A stretch of 64,000 bases of DNA, taken from contig NZ_FMCU01000014.1 of NCBI RefSeq assembly GCF_900091525.1, positions 124,682 through 188,681 on the forward strand, written 5' to 3'. Source of the stretch: Micromonospora matsumotoense. GTDB taxonomy: Bacteria; Actinomycetota; Actinomycetes; Mycobacteriales; Micromonosporaceae. The position numbers were made by a program, and so were the translations under genes. Shown here one piece after another: positions 1-8,469 of the stretch. The notes below the pieces were generated by a model. It searched no databases. It worked only from the letters and a program-made list of their open reading frames with translations, and was not told the origin of the DNA. The number at the start of each line of letters is the position of its first letter. Position 1 is the stretch's first letter.

Positions 1-465
1 GTCGTCTCCGACGGGCTCGACTACCTGATGGTGGGCAAGGTCGAGATGCCGTCCCGGGCGTACATCGCCGCCTTCGGGTTCAAGGGGCCCGACCAGCAGA
101 AGCCGACCAAGGTGCTCTCCGGTGGCGAGCGCAACCGGCTCAACCTGGCGTTGACCCTCAAGATCGGCGGCAACGTCATCCTGCTCGACGAGCCGACCAA
201 CGACCTGGACGTCGAGACGCTGTCCAGCCTGGAGAACGCGCTGCTGGAGTTCCCCGGTTGCGCCGTGGTCATCTCCCACGACCGGATGTTCCTCGACCGG
301 GTCGCCACCCACATCCTGGCCTGGGAGGGCGACGACGAGAACCCGTCGAAGTGGTTCTGGTTCGAGGGCAACTTCGACGCGTACGAGAAGAACAAGATCG
401 ACCGGCTCGGCGCCGAGGCGGCCCGCCCGCACCGGGTGACCTACCGCAAGCTGACCCGCGACTGA
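1..465 (+). CDS. ettA: EttA-type ABC-F ATPase, C-terminal part (5' end outside window)
   Basis: This is the last ~154 residues of an ABC-F protein, open from the first base of the window. The second ATPase cassette is visible: signature LSGGERNR near residue 39, Walker B ILLDEPTNDLD near residue 60 and the H-loop SHDR. ABC-F proteins of the EttA group are soluble and bind the ribosomal E site, coupling ATP level to the first steps of elongation. The tail with WFWFEGNFDAYEKNK is typical of EttA rather than of antibiotic-resistance ABC-F proteins. The next gene starts two bases after its stop, so the two are probably co-transcribed. The M. tuberculosis counterpart is Rv2477c. Confidence 0.9.
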   Translation, partial: VVSDGLDYLMVGKVEMPSRAYIAAFGFKGPDQQKPTKVLSGGERNRLNLALTLKIGGNVILLDEPTNDLDVETLSSLENALLEFPGCAVVISHDRMFLDRVATHILAWEGDDENPSKWFWFEGNFDAYEKNKIDRLGAEAARPHRVTYRKLTRD

Positions 466-467
466 GC

Positions 468-914
468 ATGGCGGACCGTTTCGTCTACCACTGCACCCTG
501 CGCTGGTCCGACCTGGACGCGTACGGCCACATCAACAACTCGCGCTTCCTCACCCTGTACGAGGAGGCGCGGGTGGCGTTGATGTTCGCCGGCGGCAAGG
601 CGTGGGGGGTCGGCTCGTTCGCCGACGGGGTCGTCATCCGTCGGCACGAGGTCGACTACCTGCGCCCGGTCGACTACGCGCTCGGCCGGGCCACCGCCCA
701 GGCCGCGCCGACCGTCCGGATCGAGCTGTGGGTGGAGCGCATCCGGGCCGCCTCGTTCACCGTCGCCTACGAGTTGTACGACGGTGAGGTGCTGGCCAGC
801 ACCGCCCGTTCGGTGCTGGTCCCGTTCGACCTGGTCGAGAAGCGACCCCGGCGGATCAGCGACGACGAACGGGCCTTCCTGGAGTCGTGGGCGCTGACCG
901 ACGGGGCGGCGTGA
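468..914 (+). CDS. acyl-CoA thioesterase, hotdog fold (4HBT family)
   Basis: A 148-residue protein of the 4-hydroxybenzoyl-CoA thioesterase family, predicted to hydrolyse acyl-CoA thioesters in the cytoplasm. The hotdog signature is near the N-terminus: D-x-x-x-Y-GHINN followed by a conserved acidic helix (LYEEAR), with Asp about residue 15 as the likely catalytic or water-positioning residue. Length is normal for a single-domain, oligomeric enzyme. The ATG is two bases after the ettA stop, and its own stop overlaps the GTG of the next gene, so three genes appear to form an operon. The substrate cannot be read from sequence. Confidence 0.85.
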   Translation: MADRFVYHCTLRWSDLDAYGHINNSRFLTLYEEARVALMFAGGKAWGVGSFADGVVIRRHEVDYLRPVDYALGRATAQAAPTVRIELWVERIRAASFTVAYELYDGEVLASTARSVLVPFDLVEKRPRRISDDERAFLESWALTDGAA

Positions 915-1606
915 ACGGCGGGTCCACCGTCCGGCCCGGGCACGGGCTGGCCGGTGCCGACGACGCGGGGGCCTTCCTCGCCCGGCTGGTGCGCCTCGAC
1001 CCGGCCACGGTGGTCCGGCTGCGCCCGTTGCCCGACGTCGGCCGTACCGCGCTCTGGGCCCGGTTGCCGTGGGACGTGCTGGTGGTCCGGACGGTGGCCG
1101 GCCCGGCTCCCGCCGACGTGACCGTGGTGGCGGCCGAGTTGCTGGCCCGGTTGGCGGCCGCCGACACCACGCTGCCCCCCGGCCGGGACGACCGGTGGCG
1201 CTGGCCGCTGCCGCCGGTGGCGAGTCGACCGGTCGAGGTGCTGCCCGCGGCCGGGTTGCGGAGGATCGCCGAGGCCGCGGCCGGCACCCTGCGCACGGCC
1301 GCCGCCGAAGGGGTACGCGGACGCGCGGTGGGGCAGCGGGTGCTGCGGGACGCGCTGCTCGACCACGTGGCGGTGACCGTCACTCCGGACGCCGACCCCG
1401 GCGCGCCGGTGGAGATCACCCAACGGCTGGTGCAGGGCCTGGTCCGGATGGGCTTCCTCGGCCCGGCCGAGGTCACCGGGGCCCAGGAGGTCCAGGTCCG
1501 GGTGGCCGGCCGGTGGGTCGGCCTGGTGGGACCATACGGAGCCGCCTGGTCGCGGAAAGTCTCCGATCTCGCAATTCGTCCGGCGCGGGATCAGCCGAAA
1601 GTATGA
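911..1606 (+). CDS. hypothetical protein coupled to the thioesterase
   Basis: A 231-residue protein rich in Ala, Val, Arg and Pro, without signal peptide, membrane segment or a motif I recognise. The GTG start at 911 overlaps the thioesterase stop (GTGA), which argues for this start over an upstream in-frame ATG at 887. Middle residues alternate hydrophobic and charged like a small alpha/beta domain. The last ~20 codons are less GC-biased. Context suggests a cytoplasmic partner of the thioesterase or a lineage-specific protein. Function unknown. Confidence 0.65.
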   Translation: MNGGSTVRPGHGLAGADDAGAFLARLVRLDPATVVRLRPLPDVGRTALWARLPWDVLVVRTVAGPAPADVTVVAAELLARLAAADTTLPPGRDDRWRWPLPPVASRPVEVLPAAGLRRIAEAAAGTLRTAAAEGVRGRAVGQRVLRDALLDHVAVTVTPDADPGAPVEITQRLVQGLVRMGFLGPAEVTGAQEVQVRVAGRWVGLVGPYGAAWSRKVSDLAIRPARDQPKV

Positions 1607-1682
1607 CCCCGGCTCATTCTTCCGGGTTGGTGCTGCCGTTGGGGGGGTGTCTCAACCCGGCTGTCCGGGTACCGTCCATCCT

Positions 1683-1714
1683 CGGATCCAACGCACCGTA
1701 GGCGATTGGATCCG
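1683..1714. repeat. 9-bp perfect inverted repeat upstream of the YbjN gene
   Basis: CGGATCCAA at 1683-1691 is mirrored by TTGGATCCG at 1706-1714 with a 14-base spacer, about 24 bases before the next ATG. It could be an operator or a leader hairpin. There is no U-tract. Confidence 0.45.
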
Positions 1715-1737
1715 CTGGGGAGTGAGGTGCGCGAGCG

Positions 1738-2319
1738 ATGCCGTGGTGGTCATGGCGCCCTGGTCCCGCCGGTGGCGGCGACACGGAAACTCGAAGCGGG
1801 ATCTCGGTGGACAGCGTCCGGGTGGGGCCACCGGCTCCCCGCCAACCGGCGGAGGACTGCCCAGGCACCGAGCGGCCCGTGGTGACCGACCGGCCAGTCT
1901 CTGTGGCACCGGTCACCCTGGCCCGGGTGTGCGACGCACTCGACCTGCTCGACGTGCGTTACCTGGCAGACGGCGACGGCAACCTGCTGGCCATGTGGGA
2001 GCGGCACGCCGTGCTGGTCACCCTCGAAGGCCCGGAGGACGAGATCCTGGTGATGCGGGCCCGTCCGCACGCGACCGTCCCGCCGGACTGGGCCGACCGG
2101 GCCTACCGGGTGGTCAACGAGTGGAACCACACCCGCCGGTTCTGCAAGGCCTACATCGGTGACCCGACCGAGCGCGGTCAGTTGCCGATCTACGCCGAGT
2201 TGCAGGTGCCGCTCGGCGCCGGGGCGCACGACGCGCTGCTGGTGGAGATGTTGGACTGCGGGGCGGCCGTGGCGACCACCTTCGTCGACTGGTTGCACGA
2301 CGAGGGCGCCCTGCTCTGA
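1738..2319 (+). CDS. YbjN domain-containing protein
   Basis: A 193-residue protein whose last ~130 residues look like an actinobacterial YbjN (type III secretion chaperone-like) domain: TLARVCDALDLLDVRYL, then a beta-rich stretch, 'VNEWNHTRRFCKAYIGD', and a C-terminal amphipathic helix ending near VDWLHDEGAL. The ATG at 1738 gives a 50-residue Pro/Gly/Arg-rich leader with a fair GAGG upstream. Internal GTG codons near 1879 would start directly before the domain and match the usual family length, so the N-terminus is uncertain. YbjN proteins are implicated in stress and motility regulation in enterobacteria, but their role here is unknown. Confidence 0.8.
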   Translation: MPWWSWRPGPAGGGDTETRSGISVDSVRVGPPAPRQPAEDCPGTERPVVTDRPVSVAPVTLARVCDALDLLDVRYLADGDGNLLAMWERHAVLVTLEGPEDEILVMRARPHATVPPDWADRAYRVVNEWNHTRRFCKAYIGDPTERGQLPIYAELQVPLGAGAHDALLVEMLDCGAAVATTFVDWLHDEGALL

Positions 2320-2349
2320 GCGGGCGGCCGGGGACCCGCGTCCGCCGGA

Positions 2350-2772
2350 TCAACCGGCGGCCGGGTCCTCCATCACGTTGACCATGAAGTAGGCCGCCCG
2401 TTCCAGATAGTCCCAGAGGGCGGCGTCGATCTCCGGCGGCAGCGCCAGATCGTCCACCGCCCGGCGCATGTGGCGCAACCACGCGTCCCGCTCGGCCGGT
2501 CCGATCCGGAACGGCGCGTGCCGCATCCGCAGCCGGGGATGCCCCCGCTGGGCGGAGTAGGTGTTCGGGCCGCCCCAGTACTGCATCAGGAAGAGCGTCA
2601 TCCGCTCGGCGGCCGGCCCGAGGTCGTCCTCCGGGTACATGGGCCGCAGCAGCGGGTCGGTGGCGATACCTGCGTAGAACCTGTCGACCAGCCTGCGGAA
2701 GGTCGGCTCACCACCGACCGCTTCGAAGAGGGTCGTCGACGGAACGGGCCGGGGGTCGCCTGCGGAGGTCAC
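2350..2772 (-). CDS. glbO: group II truncated haemoglobin (trHbO)
   Basis: A 140-residue globin with GTG start. It keeps the group II pattern: FYAGI carrying Tyr B10, a PMYPEDD turn, QYWGG, the proximal His in RMRHAPFRI and Trp G8 in DAWLRHM. These positions define heme-binding 2-on-2 globins such as M. tuberculosis GlbO (Rv2470), which binds O2 and reacts with NO and peroxides near the membrane. It is convergent with the YbjN gene and has the same orientation as the MFS gene. The GlbO match fits the backbone order of the locus. Confidence 0.93.
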   Translation of the reverse strand: MTSAGDPRPVPSTTLFEAVGGEPTFRRLVDRFYAGIATDPLLRPMYPEDDLGPAAERMTLFLMQYWGGPNTYSAQRGHPRLRMRHAPFRIGPAERDAWLRHMRRAVDDLALPPEIDAALWDYLERAAYFMVNVMEDPAAG

Positions 2773-2823
2773 CCACTCATCCTGCCAGGTGTGCCGGTGC
2801 CGCGACCGCCGCCCGCCGGCCGA

Positions 2824-4179
2824 TCACGTCACAGCGTGCCGCTGGTGGGCCCGCTCGCCGGGCCGCGTGGCCGAGGTGTCGGGCTGGTCGTCCGGGGGTG
2901 GCCCGGTGCCGGCGTTGGCCCGGTCGGCGGCGTTCACGGCGGCGTCGACCGTCGCCCGATCCGGCCAGTGCAACGCGGTGAACAGCATCAGCACCACCCC
3001 TGCGGCGCTCCACACCCCGACCACCACCGGCACCGAGAAGCGGTCGGCGAGCAGGCCGGTGGCCAGCACCGCGCTGCCCTGGATCACCTGGATACCGGTC
3101 GCCATCACGCCGAAGGCGCGGGCCCGGTAACCGTTGGGCAGGGCCCGGACGAAGAGGCCGTTCGCGGTCGGGATCAGCCCGGCGACCGCGAAGCCACAGG
3201 CCGCCGCGAGCAGGGCGACCACCACCGGTGGGGGATTCAGCAGGGCGGGCACCAGCGCCAGCGGGGCGAGCACCGCCAGCGGTCGCATCAGGGCGAGCCG
3301 GCCGGCGGGTGACACCAGCCGGCCGACCAGCAGCCCGCCGACGATGTAACCGACCGGGTTGGCCGCCATGATGACGGCCTGGGCGGCGCCGGAGTCCAGG
3401 CCGTTGCCGGAGCGTTCCCCGGCCCAGGCCGCAGCCAGCCCCTCCGGCACGATCGAGAAGAGCATGGCGCTGAACACCAGCAGGCTGATCGCCCGCAGGA
3501 CCGGGGTGCCGAAGACGATCCGGAAGCCCTCGCCGGTCTCCCGCAGCAGATGGGTACGGTGCTCCGCGCTCAGCGTCGGCTCGCGGTCCTGCACGCCGAA
3601 CTGGACGATCAGGGCGGAGAGGCCGAACGTGGCCGCGTTGAGCAGCAGCGCCGCCGTCGGGCTGACCGCGGCGACCGCCGCGCCGGCCAGGTAGCCGACC
3701 ACCTGCGCGGCCTGGCCGGCGCTGGCGTTGAGCGACAGTCCGAGCACCAGCCGGTCGCCGGTGAGGATCGCCGGTAGCAGCGCGGACCGGGCCGCCTGAC
3801 CGGGTGGATTGGCGAGGGTGGCGGTGAAAAGCAGGGCCAGGATCGCCCAGACCGGCAGGCCGGGCAGCACGATCAGGGTGGTGAGCACCATCCGGATCAC
3901 GTCACAGGTCACCATCACCTGGCGGTGCCGGTAGCGCTCGGCGAGGGCGGCGAGCAGCGGACCGCCGACCAGCCACGGCAGGTAGCTGACCGCGAACGCG
4001 GCGGCGGAGAGCGCGACGGACCGGCTCTCCTGGTAGACCAGCACGGTGACCGCGGCCTTGGCGACGTAGTCGCCGACCCAGGACAGGACGCTGGCGGCGA
4101 AGACCGCCCGGAACTCGGCCCTCCCGAACACCTCACGAAAGGTGGCCGGTTGGTCCGGGGCGGGTCGCTCGTCGGACAC
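2824..4179 (-). CDS. MFS transporter (enterobactin-exporter-like family)
   Basis: A ~451-residue integral membrane protein with about 10-12 hydrophobic segments and the MFS loop 2-3 motif variant GPLLAALAERYRHRQVM near residue 80. The layout resembles MFS exporters with a FREVFGRAEFRAVFAAS N-terminus. The long reading frame offers ATG 4191, but that ATG lies in a GGAGG box five bases before GTG 4179, so GTG 4179 is the better start. The C-terminal tail is polar (Asp, Pro, Arg) and cytoplasmic. Substrate unknown; drug or metabolite efflux is the usual role of this subgroup. Confidence 0.85.
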   Translation of the reverse strand: MSDERPAPDQPATFREVFGRAEFRAVFAASVLSWVGDYVAKAAVTVLVYQESRSVALSAAAFAVSYLPWLVGGPLLAALAERYRHRQVMVTCDVIRMVLTTLIVLPGLPVWAILALLFTATLANPPGQAARSALLPAILTGDRLVLGLSLNASAGQAAQVVGYLAGAAVAAVSPTAALLLNAATFGLSALIVQFGVQDREPTLSAEHRTHLLRETGEGFRIVFGTPVLRAISLLVFSAMLFSIVPEGLAAAWAGERSGNGLDSGAAQAVIMAANPVGYIVGGLLVGRLVSPAGRLALMRPLAVLAPLALVPALLNPPPVVVALLAAACGFAVAGLIPTANGLFVRALPNGYRARAFGVMATGIQVIQGSAVLATGLLADRFSVPVVVGVWSAAGVVLMLFTALHWPDRATVDAAVNAADRANAGTGPPPDDQPDTSATRPGERAHQRHAVT

Positions 4180-4736
4180 CGTCGCCTCCATCGGGCCCCG
4201 ACACCGGCCACTTGTGATGGCCCGGCGGGGCCCCGTCGTCAGATTCGCGGATCAGCGATGACGTGATCACGCTCCCGGGAACGCGTGCACCGGATTCTGC
4301 CCGATCGTCTGACAACTGACTAGGGCGAACGGATTGATCGTCGCATCCCCGACTGAACGAACGGACGATACCCGAGGGGCCAGCCGGTATGCGAGCCCCG
4401 ACTTTCGGGTCGGTGCGCAGGTGGTGACGGCACTGTGGAGGTGGTCCCACCGGGTGCGGAGCGACCCGGTCCGGGCCCAGCCGGAAAGGCCGGGCGGGAC
4501 AGGGCCGGGCGGGACAGGGCCGGGCGGGGACCTGCCTGGCCGGGCGGGCGGCACTGTGGACCCGGCCGGGCCCGAAGCAGCCCGGCCCGACTCGGCCCGG
4601 CGCGATTCAGCCGGCCCGGCCCGACTTGGTCTGGCGCGACTCGGTCCGGCCCGGTCCGACTCAGCCAGGCCCGGTCCGACTTGGTCCGGCGCGACCGGCC
4701 CGGCTCAGCTGAGCCGGGTGGTTGCCGCGGTGGGCG
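4180..4736. repeat. intergenic region with GC-rich repeats
   Basis: No convincing gene lies between the divergent MFS promoter side and the end of the MscS gene. A 15-bp unit GGCCGGGCGGGACAG occurs at 4488-4502 and 4503-4517 with a partial third copy to 4529. From about 4565 to 4712 there are three to four degenerate ~35-bp copies built from CCCGGCCCGACT, CCCGGTCCGACT and CGGCGCGA words. Long frames here are products of the repeat and GC skew. Confidence 0.6.
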
Positions 4737-5930
4737 TCAGGTGGTCCCGCCGGACCCGGTGCCGCTCGGGCCGCTCGGGCCGGTGCCGGCGGGGGCTGCC
4801 GGGCCGGTGGCGGTGGGGCCGGCGGGGGCGGTGGAAGTGGGGTCGACCGGGGCGGTGGTGGTGGGGGCCGCCAGGAAGGTGGTCGTGCCGATCGGCGGCA
4901 GTCCCGGATAGAGCCGGGCCGCCGCGATCCGTGCGGTGATGCCCGAGTTCTCCAGCGCCTCGGCGAGTCGGCGGCGCAGCTCCCGGCCGACCGCGAACTG
5001 CCCCTCCGCCGTGGTCTTGACCACCGTGCGGAGCACCGCGCCGTCGACCGTCACCTGTTCCACCCCGAGCACCTCGGGCGGCTCGACGATCTCCGGGGCC
5101 AGCTCCGGGTCCATCGCCACCGAGGCGGCGGCCGTCCGCAGCACCGCGTTGGCCTCCTCGGTGCCGGCGAACCCGATCGGCAGGTCGATCACGACCAGCG
5201 CCCAGCCCTGGCTCTTGTTGCCCACCCGGATGATCTCGCCGTTGCGGATGTACCAGAGCACCCCGCGACCGTCACGGACCGTGGTGACCCGCAGCCCCAC
5301 CGACTCGACCACTCCGGTCGCCTCGCCCAGGTCGACCGTGTCCCCGACGCCGTACTGGTCCTCGATGAGCATGAACAGCCCGGCGATCAGGTCCTTCACC
5401 AGGCTCTGCGCGCCGAAGCCGAGGGCCACCCCGGCGATCCCGGCGCTGGCCAGCAGCGGGGCCAGGTCGAAGCTGAACTCGCGCAGGATCATCAGCAGGG
5501 CGATGCCGAAGACGAAGGCGGTGACCATGCTGCGCAGCACCGAACCGATCGCCTCGGCCCGTTGGCGACGCCGCTCGGGGACGAACTCGGTCGGGTCGAG
5601 CGCGGCGGTGGGCACCCGCTCGCGCAGTGGACGCAGCAGTGTGGGCACCGCCCCGTGGGCGGTCGTACGGACCAGCCGGTTGATCGTCCGGTGCAGCGCC
5701 CAGCGGGCCACGAACGCCAGCAGCAGGATCAGCGCCACCCGCAGCGGCTTGAGCAGGATCCAGTAGCTGCCCTCGGCGAACCAGGCCGATCCGGTCACCC
5801 GGAACAGGTACTCGCAGGAGGTGCTGCCCAGACAGTCGGCACCCGAGCCGCTGCCGGCACCCGGGCTGCTGCTCGGTGCCGGGCTCGGGGTGGTGGGCAG
5901 GACGGTGGACAACAGGCTGACGACGTTCAC
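4737..5930 (-). CDS. MscS-family mechanosensitive ion channel
   Basis: A 397-residue small-conductance mechanosensitive channel homologue. N-terminal hydrophobic segments precede a Cys-containing periplasmic-side loop. The pore helix and beta domain are clear: ASAGIAGVALGFGAQSLVKD followed by LIAGLFMLIEDQYGVGDTV. The last ~60 residues are a low-complexity Pro/Gly/Thr tail that is longer than usual for the family. MscS channels open under membrane tension and release solutes on hypo-osmotic shock. The GTG start follows GAAGACGGG. The gene ends in the GC-rich repeat region, and the remnant island begins just upstream of its start. Confidence 0.88.
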   Translation of the reverse strand: MNVVSLLSTVLPTTPSPAPSSSPGAGSGSGADCLGSTSCEYLFRVTGSAWFAEGSYWILLKPLRVALILLLAFVARWALHRTINRLVRTTAHGAVPTLLRPLRERVPTAALDPTEFVPERRRQRAEAIGSVLRSMVTAFVFGIALLMILREFSFDLAPLLASAGIAGVALGFGAQSLVKDLIAGLFMLIEDQYGVGDTVDLGEATGVVESVGLRVTTVRDGRGVLWYIRNGEIIRVGNKSQGWALVVIDLPIGFAGTEEANAVLRTAAASVAMDPELAPEIVEPPEVLGVEQVTVDGAVLRTVVKTTAEGQFAVGRELRRRLAEALENSGITARIAAARLYPGLPPIGTTTFLAAPTTTAPVDPTSTAPAGPTATGPAAPAGTGPSGPSGTGSGGTT

Positions 5931-5947
5931 CCCGTCTTCGTACCGCA

Positions 5948-5976
5948 GCGGGCCGGACGGCCGACGGCCGGCCCGC
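5948..5976 (-). terminator. terminator-like hairpin upstream of the MscS gene
   Basis: GCGGGCCGG (5948-5956) pairs perfectly with CCGGCCCGC (5968-5976) around an 11-base loop. It sits between the end of the integrase remnant and the MscS start, and could terminate the former or lie in the MscS leader. No U-tract. Confidence 0.4.
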
Positions 5977-6058
5977 CGGGAGCGTCCCGGCCCATGATCG
6001 TACGACGCCGAACCGGAGATCTTCCTACACCGTGCGGAGGGTTCTGCGGGTACCCCGG

Positions 6059-6072
6059 ATTAGTACGTGCAA
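6059..6072. repeat. 14-bp direct repeat, left copy (candidate att scar)
   Basis: ATTAGTACGTGCAA occurs here and again at 10703-10716. This copy is ~80 bp downstream of the integrase remnant's stop, the usual place of an attachment site. The two copies enclose the decayed 6.1-10.7 kb island. Confidence 0.5.
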
Positions 6073-6150
6073 TCCCTGATTGAGCGATGCGGGCGGCGGT
6101 ATCCTGCAAGAACGTACAGACAAGATCTTTTGGCACAACCAGGGCACAAC

Positions 6151-6730
6151 CTAGAGTCGATCTTGACCAGCCGGATCGGCCGGCGGATCGCTCTTGACTG
6201 GCCGGAGGAACTGCCCGACCAGACCACGCCGCTGGTCCTTCTTCGGCATCCAGTGCACGTAGGGTCTCCAGCGTGATCCGCAGGCTGGCGTGCCGTAGCG
6301 CCTTCTGCACCTCCTGCGGCTCGACGCCGTTGCTCATCAAGGTCGTGGCGAAGAAGTGGCGCAGGGAGTGGAAGGTGCCTCCCTTAGGCCAGCCCGCAGC
6401 CGACCGCCAGGCATCCCACAGCTCAGACCAGCATCGATCGGTGATCAGCTTCCCGGTCGGTGTGGTGAACACTAGAGCCGCCGGGCGAATTAGCCGCTTC
6501 CCGCTAGTGATGTCCGGAAGCTCAAACTCGACCGTGCCGACCTCCTTGAGGTGGGCCGCCAACTCCTCAGCGACGACGGCATCCAGATCGACGGTCCCTG
6601 CCGAACCGCTCTTCGGCGACGCGAGGTAGAAGCCGCCGAAGTCGTCAACGGAACGGCGCAACTGCTGGACGACGTGCAGCTCCTCACGAGCAGGGTCGAA
6701 GCACCGTGACCCGTTCAGTCGTATGTAAAT
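6151..6730 (-). pseudogene. tyrosine recombinase (integrase) C-terminal remnant, frameshifted
   Basis: The frame from TTG 6661 encodes the catalytic part of a phage-type integrase: DDFGGFYLASPKSGS, a beta-sheet region, and HSLRHFFATTLMSNG with the R-x-x-H pair. After RITLET the frame runs off into unrelated sequence. If one base is removed from the GGG at 6262-6264 (plus strand), reading continues as TYVHWMPKKDQRRG to a stop at 6151-6153 and restores the nucleophilic Tyr (TYVHW). The N-terminal core-binding domain and most of the catalytic domain's first half are missing. In-frame residues can be followed upstream of 6661 to about 6730. This is a dead integrase from an AICE-like element. Confidence 0.75.
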
Positions 6731-6815
6731 CTCGCTTGGCGACGGCTTGGCCCTGGCCGTCGAGTTCGTAGCCGGTCAGCCACGCCCAGCCCGGGTCGAT
6801 GGGCCCGCCACAGCG
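6731..6815 (-). pseudogene. fragment of an AICE accessory protein
   Basis: On the minus strand this stretch reads PGWAWLTGYELDGQGQAVAKR. The same pattern, GW-x-WLTGY followed by a short loop and R-R/E, occurs in the intact small protein at 47788-48138 of the AICE in this window. The reading then shifts frame into the integrase remnant, so two element genes were fused by deletion. The match is short, and the assignment rests on the shared WLTGY core and on context. Confidence 0.45.
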
Positions 6816-6856
6816 CGTACAGGCGGGGGATCGCCTCGGGGTGTGCCCACCGCGTC

Positions 6857-6912
6857 TTGGACGGCCAGGCCAAGCGGCTTCGCGGTCAGCTACGCCCGGC
6901 TTGGCCGTCCAA
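6857..6912. repeat. inverted repeat downstream of the anti-sigma gene
   Basis: TTGGACGGCCA (from 6857) is repeated as TGGCCGTCCAA (to 6912) with a ~33-base middle. It lies just past the stop of the minus-strand CU044_5270-family gene and could be its terminator. The spacing is long for a simple terminator. Confidence 0.35.
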
Positions 6913-6928
6913 AAGCCAGCCCGGTCGA

Positions 6929-7870
6929 TTAGGGGACCTTACCGGCCTCGGTAGTTGCGCCCTGTCTCATGACGGCTGAGCTGGTAGTGCCGAAGAAGGC
7001 GAAGGATGCAGAGTCAAACACCAGCGCTTCGAACCCACCTGCGGAGATGCCAATACCTGGCCTGCCTGCACCGTCATGAGCGTCGGCTACTGTGACAACT
7101 TCGGGAAGCTGCGCCAGAGCTTTGAAGATCGCGCTTCGATGGTCAGGCAGCAGGTATGTTCCTGTCACGAGGAGCGTCTTTGCCCTCTCCAAAGCCAGGG
7201 CGTCCTGGCCCTCAATTGGTCCGGAGCTGGGCGATTGTGGGCTCGGCGCGCCCGCCTGATTATTTCCCTTTAGCCAGGCCAGCACCGCGGAGGGCTCGGT
7301 AGGGAAGTCCGCGGGCAGAACCCCCCTCGTGCACTGCGGTAGGTCAAGCGTGGTCGAAGCCGTCTGCGCCTGGCATGGTTCTACCGTAACCCAGGGGCCC
7401 CACTCGACGTTGCCGGCCGCCGGCCGCTGCCGTTGTTTGCCCCGCTTCGTCGGGTCTACGGGAAGCCAGACCTGTGTCACGACCGGTGCCTGCCGCATGA
7501 TGGTGAAAGAGCCGTCAGGCTGTTGGACCTGCTCTGGGTAGCTGCTGACAGTCTCGGTGAAGATGTATGCGCTGTTCGGAAAGGGTGAGATAGGGGATTC
7601 TTGGCTGACTGCGGCGGCCTTATCGAGGACAGTGGCCGCTCGGGGTGTGGGCGCATGTGCAAGTGGAGTATCGGAACGCGACCATGAGGAGCCCACCACG
7701 GCTGCGGTAGCGCCCACCACGGCGAGCGTTACCACTCCGGCCTGCCATGTCTTGAACGGCCATCGGCGAGGCGATTCGCGAAAGGCGACCGCGGGTAGGG
7801 CGGTAGGCGACTCACCTGCGGGTGGGGCGAGTTCGTCCCCTAACTGCTTAATCAGGTCCAAGTCCTTCAT
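6929..7870 (-). CDS. CU044_5270-family membrane protein, putative anti-sigma partner
   Basis: A 313-residue protein: a ~35-residue N-terminal cytoplasmic part (MKDLDLIKQLGDELAPP), one membrane segment (residues ~43-60, WQAGVVTLAVVGATAAVV) and a large extracytoplasmic domain. The CU044_5270 family is typically encoded directly behind ECF sigma genes in Actinobacteria and is thought to act like an anti-sigma factor. The ATG at 7870 overlaps the sigma stop (ATGA), which fixes the start against a longer upstream frame. No zinc-binding HxxxCxxC is present, so it is not a ZAS-type anti-sigma. GC content is lower than in neighbours, which fits island DNA. Confidence 0.75.
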   Translation of the reverse strand: MKDLDLIKQLGDELAPPAGESPTALPAVAFRESPRRWPFKTWQAGVVTLAVVGATAAVVGSSWSRSDTPLAHAPTPRAATVLDKAAAVSQESPISPFPNSAYIFTETVSSYPEQVQQPDGSFTIMRQAPVVTQVWLPVDPTKRGKQRQRPAAGNVEWGPWVTVEPCQAQTASTTLDLPQCTRGVLPADFPTEPSAVLAWLKGNNQAGAPSPQSPSSGPIEGQDALALERAKTLLVTGTYLLPDHRSAIFKALAQLPEVVTVADAHDGAGRPGIGISAGGFEALVFDSASFAFFGTTSSAVMRQGATTEAGKVP

Positions 7871-8469
7871 GTCAACTCCACAGCGATGTCGTCGGGCAGA
7901 TACTTGCGGATCTTCTGACGGGCGCGATGTAACCGCGATCGGACCGTGCCAAGTGGTATCGCGAGTGCTCTGCCTACCTCTTCGTAGGTCAGGTCGGCCC
8001 ACGCGACCATGAGAAGCACATCCCGCTCGCGGCGTGAGAGCCTGGTGAGCGCCTCGACCAGTGGCCTGCGCAGTGTTCGAGCCGAGGCCGCCTCAACGAC
8101 TCGGTCGGTCAGGTCATCCTCCCCCAAGTCCTGAGCAGAGCGTAGGAGGACGCGATATCTGGCTTGCTCAGCACGGTGGTGACGGGCGATTTCTCGGATT
8201 GCGATGGCGAAAAACCAGGGCCGAGCATCGCTGTGACGGGGATCATACTTATGCCTGGCCCGAAACGCTTTCATGAAGGTCTCTGCGATGACGTCATCTG
8301 CGACATCCCGCCCGAGCCGCCGGTACGCGTACCCGTGCAGCACCCTGGCATGCCGTTCGTACAGCACGCCAAAGCGCGCCGGCTCCGCTAGGGAATCGGT
8401 GATGACCTCGGCATCCGTACGCTCGTCCACGGTCTGTGGACCTGAAGCGAGCCTATGTGTATTGATCAA
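7867..8469 (-). CDS. ECF RNA polymerase sigma factor
   Basis: A 200-residue sigma-70 family protein with region 2 (FGVLYERHARVLHGYAYRR, then DVADDVIAETFMKAFRAR) and region 4 (LTRLSRRERDVLLMVAW, then LTYEEVGRALAIPLGTV and RSRLHRAR). It would direct RNA polymerase to a small stress regulon and is coupled by ATGA overlap to the membrane protein that probably controls it. The frame starts with TTG at 8469. A GTG at 8430 is an alternative with little difference in domain content. No upstream autoregulatory motif could be confirmed by eye. Confidence 0.85.
   Translation of the reverse strand: MINTHRLASGPQTVDERTDAEVITDSLAEPARFGVLYERHARVLHGYAYRRLGRDVADDVIAETFMKAFRARHKYDPRHSDARPWFFAIAIREIARHHRAEQARYRVLLRSAQDLGEDDLTDRVVEAASARTLRRPLVEALTRLSRRERDVLLMVAWADLTYEEVGRALAIPLGTVRSRLHRARQKIRKYLPDDIAVELT

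Noticed and set aside
4722..6083. 453-codon open frame on the plus strand opposite the MscS gene
   Set aside because: Runs antiparallel to a clear MscS gene. The product is Arg/Gly/His-rich without motifs, a typical high-GC shadow.
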